A stretch of 64,000 nucleotides of DNA from Hymenobacter yonginensis. GTDB taxonomy: Bacteria > Bacteroidota > Bacteroidia > Cytophagales > Hymenobacteraceae. Made by a program: the position numbers and the translations under genes. The notes beneath the pieces are model-generated. The model did no database searches. It was not told the origin of the DNA and saw nothing but the letters and a program-made list of their open reading frames with translations. Of this stretch, positions 60,213 to 64,000 are shown piece by piece. The number at the start of each line of letters is the position of its first letter. The stretch's first letter is position 1. The stretch covers positions 3,410,001-3,474,000 of the forward strand of contig NZ_CP115396.1 in NCBI RefSeq assembly GCF_027625995.1, in the 5' to 3' direction.

Positions 60213-60281
60213 TTGCGGCGCTGGAGGAATCTAGGTAAACTGGTTTGCGCACCTGTTCCTCGAATTCCTCCAGCGCCGCAA
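60213..60281. repeat. 18-bp perfect inverted repeat downstream of lipoprotein gene
   Basis: TTGCGGCGCTGGAGGAAT (60213-60230) and ATTCCTCCAGCGCCGCAA (60264-60281) are exact inverted copies 33 bases apart. It ends 8 bases before the lipoprotein stop (minus strand), so it could act as terminator or as a dispersed-repeat relic. Confidence 0.75.
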
Positions 60282-60288
60282 TCAACGC

Positions 60289-60900
60289 TTACCGCAGCGG
60301 CACTTCCGTGAAGGTACCATAGACGCGCAAATCGCCGGAGCGGCGGTTATCGACGCCAGTGGTCAGGAACGTGAACGGGTCTTTGCTGTCGGCCGCTTCC
60401 ACGGTGTAGCTGCCGCTGATGAGCTGGCGGTTTGCATCGTAGCTGCTGATGATAAAGGAGCCCGTGAGGCGGTGCGTGTTGCCGGTTACCAGATTGCCGA
60501 TGGCGGCACTGCTGGGGGTAGGCCGCAGGTAGCGGACCTGTACGTCGCCCGCGCCGGGGTCGGGCTGCGAGGCCAGCGCGTAGGTACCGGCCAAGCCAGA
60601 CTTCTGGCGGCTTTTGGCAATCGTGAATTCAATCTGGTCGACGGGGTTTGCCTGGCTGTTGCTAAAGGTCACCACGAGCCGGTCGGCAAGCTGCTGGCCG
60701 CTGGGCTTGTCGGCGAGGTGGTTGATGCCGCGCGTTTCGTCGGGATTGGTGTAATGAAACGTCATGTTGAGGGTGGCCGCCTGCGCCGGCGCGGCGGGCT
60801 GGGGCTGGTCGTCCTGGTCTTTGTGGCAGGCAACGGTAAAGAGCGTAGCAGAAGTAAGGAGCGTAAGAAGAAAGCGCTTCGTCAGCATAACCGGGCGCAT
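60289..60900 (-). CDS. hypothetical lipoprotein
   Basis: 203 residues from ATG 60900 (MRPVMLTKRF); ATGs at 60927 and 60888 are alternatives. The signal peptide ends with the lipobox-like TLFTVAC, so Cys near residue 21 should be lipidated. The mature part is a beta-rich domain: LNMTFHYTNPDETRGINH, RLVVTFSNSQANPVDQIEFTI, NTHRLTGSFIISSYDANRQ and LISGSYTVEAADSKDPFTF, similar in style to the small immunoglobulin-like calycin lipoproteins of Bacteroidota. Family not recognised, function unknown. Divergent from the YdeI/OmdA gene. Confidence 0.78.
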   Translation of the reverse strand: MRPVMLTKRFLLTLLTSATLFTVACHKDQDDQPQPAAPAQAATLNMTFHYTNPDETRGINHLADKPSGQQLADRLVVTFSNSQANPVDQIEFTIAKSRQKSGLAGTYALASQPDPGAGDVQVRYLRPTPSSAAIGNLVTGNTHRLTGSFIISSYDANRQLISGSYTVEAADSKDPFTFLTTGVDNRRSGDLRVYGTFTEVPLR

Positions 60901-61045
60901 AAATGGATGTGGCTGGCCGGATTCCAAGAGTTGTGCCAGACTTTGCGAAAATAGTTCCGAAGTGCAACGTTTTTTTCAGTTGGTGTACTCAGCGGACCTG
61001 AAATGACATTGCTGTTCGCACCACTCCGTTGGTTATTTTGCCTGC

Positions 61046-61528
61046 ATGGAACCAACGCACACCTTTCAGGCGCAGCTGGAGCCCGGCGGCCCCAGCTTCA
61101 TGCCCACCCAGATAGTGGTAGTGCCGCCGCTGATGCTGGAGGCGCTGGGTGGCAAGGCCACGAAGCGCGTGACGGGCACCGTGAATGGCCACGCCGTGCG
61201 GCTGGCGCTGCTCCCGCTGCCTGGCGGCGGCCGCTACCTGATGCTCAGCAAAGACCTGTGTCGCGCCGCTGGCATCCAACTGGGCCAGCATCTCACGCTC
61301 AGCCTCGCCCCCGACCCGCAACCCGACTACGTGGAGCTGCCCGCCGAACTGGCCGAAGCCCTAGAAGCCTGGCCCGAAGCGGAAGCCAGCTTCGCCAGGC
61401 ACTCGGGCAGCATGCGCCGCGCCATGGCCCGCCACGTAGCCAGCGCCAAGCAGGCCGAAACCCGCGCCCGGCGCGCCGTGGAGCTCACCGAGCGGCTGGC
61501 CCTGAACGGGCACCCGTTCCGGAAGTAA
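61046..61528 (+). CDS. DUF1905/YdeI (OmdA) domain protein, second copy
   Basis: 160 residues. Same two-domain plan as the gene at 7602: a DUF1905-like barrel, HTFQAQLEPGGPSFMPTQIVVVPP, ATKRVTGTVNGHAVRLALLP and GGGRYLMLSKDLCRAAGI, then the OmdA-type helical C-terminus MRRAMARHVASAKQAETRARRAVEL. Sequence similarity to the first copy is low by eye but the architecture is shared. Function unproven. It converges on the large plug-domain gene with 13 bases between stops. Confidence 0.85.
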   Translation: MEPTHTFQAQLEPGGPSFMPTQIVVVPPLMLEALGGKATKRVTGTVNGHAVRLALLPLPGGGRYLMLSKDLCRAAGIQLGQHLTLSLAPDPQPDYVELPAELAEALEAWPEAEASFARHSGSMRRAMARHVASAKQAETRARRAVELTERLALNGHPFRK

Positions 61529-61541
61529 CGCTTCTGCCTTC

Positions 61542-64000
61542 TTATCGGGCCGAAACCGTGAGCGAGGCACTGCCCAGCGCTGGCTGGCCAGTGGCGCTGA
61601 TTCCTTCGGCGCTGACGCGGAACGTGCCGCCCTGGTCGGCGGTGTAGAAGGTGAAGCGCGCTGTGCCCGAGGCCGGTACCTGCAGGCGCGGCAGCCAGTA
61701 TAAGGCAGTAGCACGCGGGTCGGGCAGGGCAGCGCTCGGTGCCTTCTCGTAGCGGGGTGCGTAGAACTCGCGGGCCCGATAGTAGGCTGGCAGCTGGCGC
61801 ACTGCCACGCCGGCAGCAGGCTCCTTGCTGTAGTCGTAGTTGAAGTTGCCGCGCTTGGTGAATACGGCAATAACTCCTCCTGCTGCCCGGCTACCATAAA
61901 TGGCTGCCGAGGCTCCTTTCAGCACTTCAATGCGCTCTACCGTGACGGGGGCAACCCCCATCAGGCCTTCCGCATCAGAAATCGGCATACCATCAAGCAG
62001 ATAGAGCGGCTGGCTGCTGCCAGCGATACTGGAAGCCCCCCGGATCAGAACATTGTAAGACGAGTTGGAGCGGGTTATCTGCAAGCCGGATACACGACCC
62101 TGTAATAGTTGGAAGATGTCGGAAAAAGATGCAGTCGATGGAATATCACTCAGCTTCAGCACGTAGTCAGCGTTATTGTGCAGTGAAAAGACAGACTGTT
62201 CCGGCGGGGTAGCGCGGCTCTTCACCGTGACGTTGCGTAACAGAATGCTACGGGTGGAATCGGGCAGGTACTGCCGCTCCAGAACCTGCTGGCGGCGGCT
62301 ACGCTGGCTGTAGGCAGCCAGCTCGGGCGCGGCGGCAGGCAATACCTGCAACGGCAGCGGCAACGGTGTGGCGGGCAGCGGCCACAGCTCATCAAGTTGA
62401 ATCAGCACATCGGTGCTACCTTTCTCGGTGCGGGCCTGCAGGAGCACCTTGGCGGAGTCCTGCCCGGAAAATCCCTGGTACAGAAACCGGCCTGCATCAT
62501 TGGCCTGACTGACATTAACGCTTTTGTTGGCCTGCTGATACAGAGTCAGGGTGCCATTGGGTATGGGCTTGCCGTTGGTGCGTACCAACCGGCCGCCCAG
62601 CGTCAGGGTTTGTTCGGGCAGAAAGCGGTAGGCGGCTGCCGGCGACGCATCAGAGGCCAGCAGCTCACGCCATACAAAGCGGCTCCAGCCCTGCGTGAGC
62701 AGCAGGTGGTCGAGGGCAAGCCGCGTTTCGGGCGTGGGGTTGCGGAAGTAGTAGCCGGGATTTTCCACGTAGCCTTTAAGCTCCGAAGTCAGCAACAGGT
62801 GCGACTCAATGGTGCCAGTGGCAGGCAGACCGGCCTCATTTGCCACGGCCACCGATAGTTCGGCGCCAGTGGGCAGGCCGGCGGCATTATGTACTTCTAC
62901 CTCCAGCGTCACAGCCTCACGTGCGCCATAGCGGGGCCGGTCAGGGCGCACAGTTACGCGCAGGGCATTCGGATCAGGCACAAAGGCCAGCCGCTCAGCA
63001 CGGGCAATCTGCTGCTCATCAAACAACGTGAGGTGCAGTACGCCAGCCGGCAGCTTGTCCTTAGACAAGGTGGCCGAAAATATTTCGTCGCCATTAATCT
63101 GGCCCTGGCCGGCATATACCAGTACCCCACGCACGTGGGCCAGCAGCCGTAGCGCCTGGGTCCTGGCTGCCGCCCCAGCCGCCGCCCGATGCCGGATCAA
63201 CACCCGTAGGGTATTGCCGATTTCACGTACGTTCATCACCCAGCCAGCGGGTTGCACTGCTGGCAGCGGATAGTCTGCCGCAGTGCCAGTAGGCAGCAAC
63301 ACACGGGCATGGTAGCGGCGGCAAGCAGTAGGACTGAAGCTAAAAGCACTCATCCCCAGTGCCGATGTGCTGAAGCTGCCCTGGACCTGGTTCTGGTCGT
63401 CGAGGATTTCGCCCCTCACGGCCAGGCCGGCACCGGTGGCATCCACTGCCTTTACTCCAACCACTGTGGATAGGCCCGCCACGTAATCGCCACCTTCCGG
63501 GAAAAACTGCACGTCGGGCCGAGACGAAGCCACCGGGCGAGCCACACCACGCCGGGCAGGCACCGCTGTGCCAGCTGAAGCACTGGCCGCGTCAGGTGCG
63601 GCTGGTGCTGTCTGCCACACGGGCACGCGGCGCGAGAAAAACAGCTGCTCACCAGCGTTGCGCATCCAATGGGTGTAGGCACGCACCGTGTAGACACCTT
63701 GCGCCAGGGTATCGGGCAGAGCCAGGTCGCCGTGCGCAAGGCCGCCGCGCAACGCCAACGTGCGGCGCAACAGCACCCGCCGCCCTGAAGGGCTCACCAC
63801 ATCCACATACAGCACCCGGCTCAACGAGTCAAGCTGATGTGAGTTGGCATTGGCCACATACGCCTTGAACCACACGGTTTCACCGGCCACGTAAGCCGCC
63901 TGGTTGAGATGCAGGTAACTGATTTCGGGTTGTGCTTCGGTGTAGAAGTCTTTAAGTCGAGTAGCTAAACGCTGTATGGCCGGATCAGGATTCTGGAAAG
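61542..64000 (-). CDS. TonB plug-domain protein with macroglobulin-like domains, N-terminus beyond window
   Basis: 819 residues visible; the reading frame is open to the right edge, reading FQNPDPAIQRLATRLKDFYT and then the MG2-like AGETVWFKAYVANA. Repeated beta-sandwich domains follow (VDVVSPSGRRVLLRRTLAL, APGVYTVRAYTHW-like, AGFLYQ). Near the C-terminus is a TonB-receptor plug: LSDIPSTASFSDIFQLLQGR, VLIRGASSIAGSSQPLYLLDGMP, GVAPVTVERIEVLKGASAAIYG, AAGGVIAVFTKRG. Only ~100 residues come after it, ending in an Ig-like FRVSAEGISATGQPALGSA. No barrel strands exist, so it cannot be a transporter itself. Such chimeras exist in Bacteroidota; role unknown, perhaps adhesion or interaction with a TonB system. 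Confidence 0.85.
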   Translation of the reverse strand, partial: FQNPDPAIQRLATRLKDFYTEAQPEISYLHLNQAAYVAGETVWFKAYVANANSHQLDSLSRVLYVDVVSPSGRRVLLRRTLALRGGLAHGDLALPDTLAQGVYTVRAYTHWMRNAGEQLFFSRRVPVWQTAPAAPDAASASAGTAVPARRGVARPVASSRPDVQFFPEGGDYVAGLSTVVGVKAVDATGAGLAVRGEILDDQNQVQGSFSTSALGMSAFSFSPTACRRYHARVLLPTGTAADYPLPAVQPAGWVMNVREIGNTLRVLIRHRAAAGAAARTQALRLLAHVRGVLVYAGQGQINGDEIFSATLSKDKLPAGVLHLTLFDEQQIARAERLAFVPDPNALRVTVRPDRPRYGAREAVTLEVEVHNAAGLPTGAELSVAVANEAGLPATGTIESHLLLTSELKGYVENPGYYFRNPTPETRLALDHLLLTQGWSRFVWRELLASDASPAAAYRFLPEQTLTLGGRLVRTNGKPIPNGTLTLYQQANKSVNVSQANDAGRFLYQGFSGQDSAKVLLQARTEKGSTDVLIQLDELWPLPATPLPLPLQVLPAAAPELAAYSQRSRRQQVLERQYLPDSTRSILLRNVTVKSRATPPEQSVFSLHNNADYVLKLSDIPSTASFSDIFQLLQGRVSGLQITRSNSSYNVLIRGASSIAGSSQPLYLLDGMPISDAEGLMGVAPVTVERIEVLKGASAAIYGSRAAGGVIAVFTKRGNFNYDYSKEPAAGVAVRQLPAYYRAREFYAPRYEKAPSAALPDPRATALYWLPRLQVPASGTARFTFYTADQGGTFRVSAEGISATGQPALGSASLTVSAR

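Noticed and set aside
57790-60234. 814-residue open frame on the plus strand opposite maeB
   Set aside because: Antisense shadow of a clear malic enzyme; composition is His/Val/Gly/Ala-rich with no family motifs.

Overview
The window looks like chromosome from a high-GC member of the Bacteroidota, most likely Hymenobacteraceae (Hymenobacter-like). The reasons are the type IX secretion translocon gene sprA, two secreted proteins with C-terminal T9SS sorting domains, a SusC/RagA-style TonB receptor, an exosortase X pair, and many promoters of the Bacteroidota form TAnnTTTG with almost no Shine-Dalgarno sites. GTG and TTG starts are common (mfd, mutS, sprA, VanZ, DnaJ-like, flippase). The assignment is inference from gene content; no 16S gene is present.

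Layout. 1-5.7 kb: end of a small secreted protein, tpiA, a TspO-like membrane protein, a STAS-like protein and uvrA. 5.8-10 kb: an orphan PD-(D/E)XK nuclease of lower GC, an SGNH hydrolase, a YdeI/OmdA-like protein, a DUF4136 lipoprotein and an ABC ATPase. 10-13.6 kb is the most accessory-looking part: palindromic repeats, a coiled-coil protein, a 21-bp minisatellite, a DUF433/DUF5615 toxin-antitoxin pair, and a strikingly AT-rich two-gene unit (2TM membrane protein plus DEDDh exonuclease) that ends at a terminator shared with mfd. 13.7-24.4 kb: mfd, a membrane metal-dependent hydrolase, a 700-bp gene-free stretch, a NYN nuclease, a thioesterase, a GNAT enzyme, yajQ, terC and a DnaJ-like operon. 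24.5-31 kb: a secreted M36 metalloprotease, a TrmH-like methyltransferase and mutS. 31.2-32 kb: tRNA-Gly and tRNA-Leu with an HNH endonuclease gene between them whose 3' end runs into tRNA-Leu. 32-40 kb: exosortase X and partner, MoxR ATPase, ECF sigma/anti-sigma pair, and a surface-polysaccharide group (methyltransferase, flippase, glycosyltransferase). 40-49 kb: beta-helix T9SS protein, TonB receptor, YicC nuclease, secreted protein, M28 peptidase, VanZ and gcvH. 49-64 kb: sprA, ruvA, maeB, a lipoprotein, a second YdeI/OmdA protein, and a large protein with a TonB plug but no barrel, cut by the right edge.

Functional links: uvrA, mfd, mutS and ruvA make this rich in DNA repair genes. gcvH, VanZ, sprA, ruvA and maeB form a run that I recall as conserved near sprA in this phylum. 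SprA is the outer-membrane channel for cargo such as the M36 protease and the beta-helix protein encoded nearby. Several families of intergenic palindromes (8.9, 10.0-10.4, 20.4, 28.0, 49.2, 56.8 and 57.7 kb) appear to be non-coding dispersed elements.

The best candidate for an undescribed system is the AT-rich membrane-protein/exonuclease pair at 12262-13627, possibly with the adjacent toxin-antitoxin pair. The HNH gene fused to a tRNA end and the 21-bp minisatellite are the next most unusual items.
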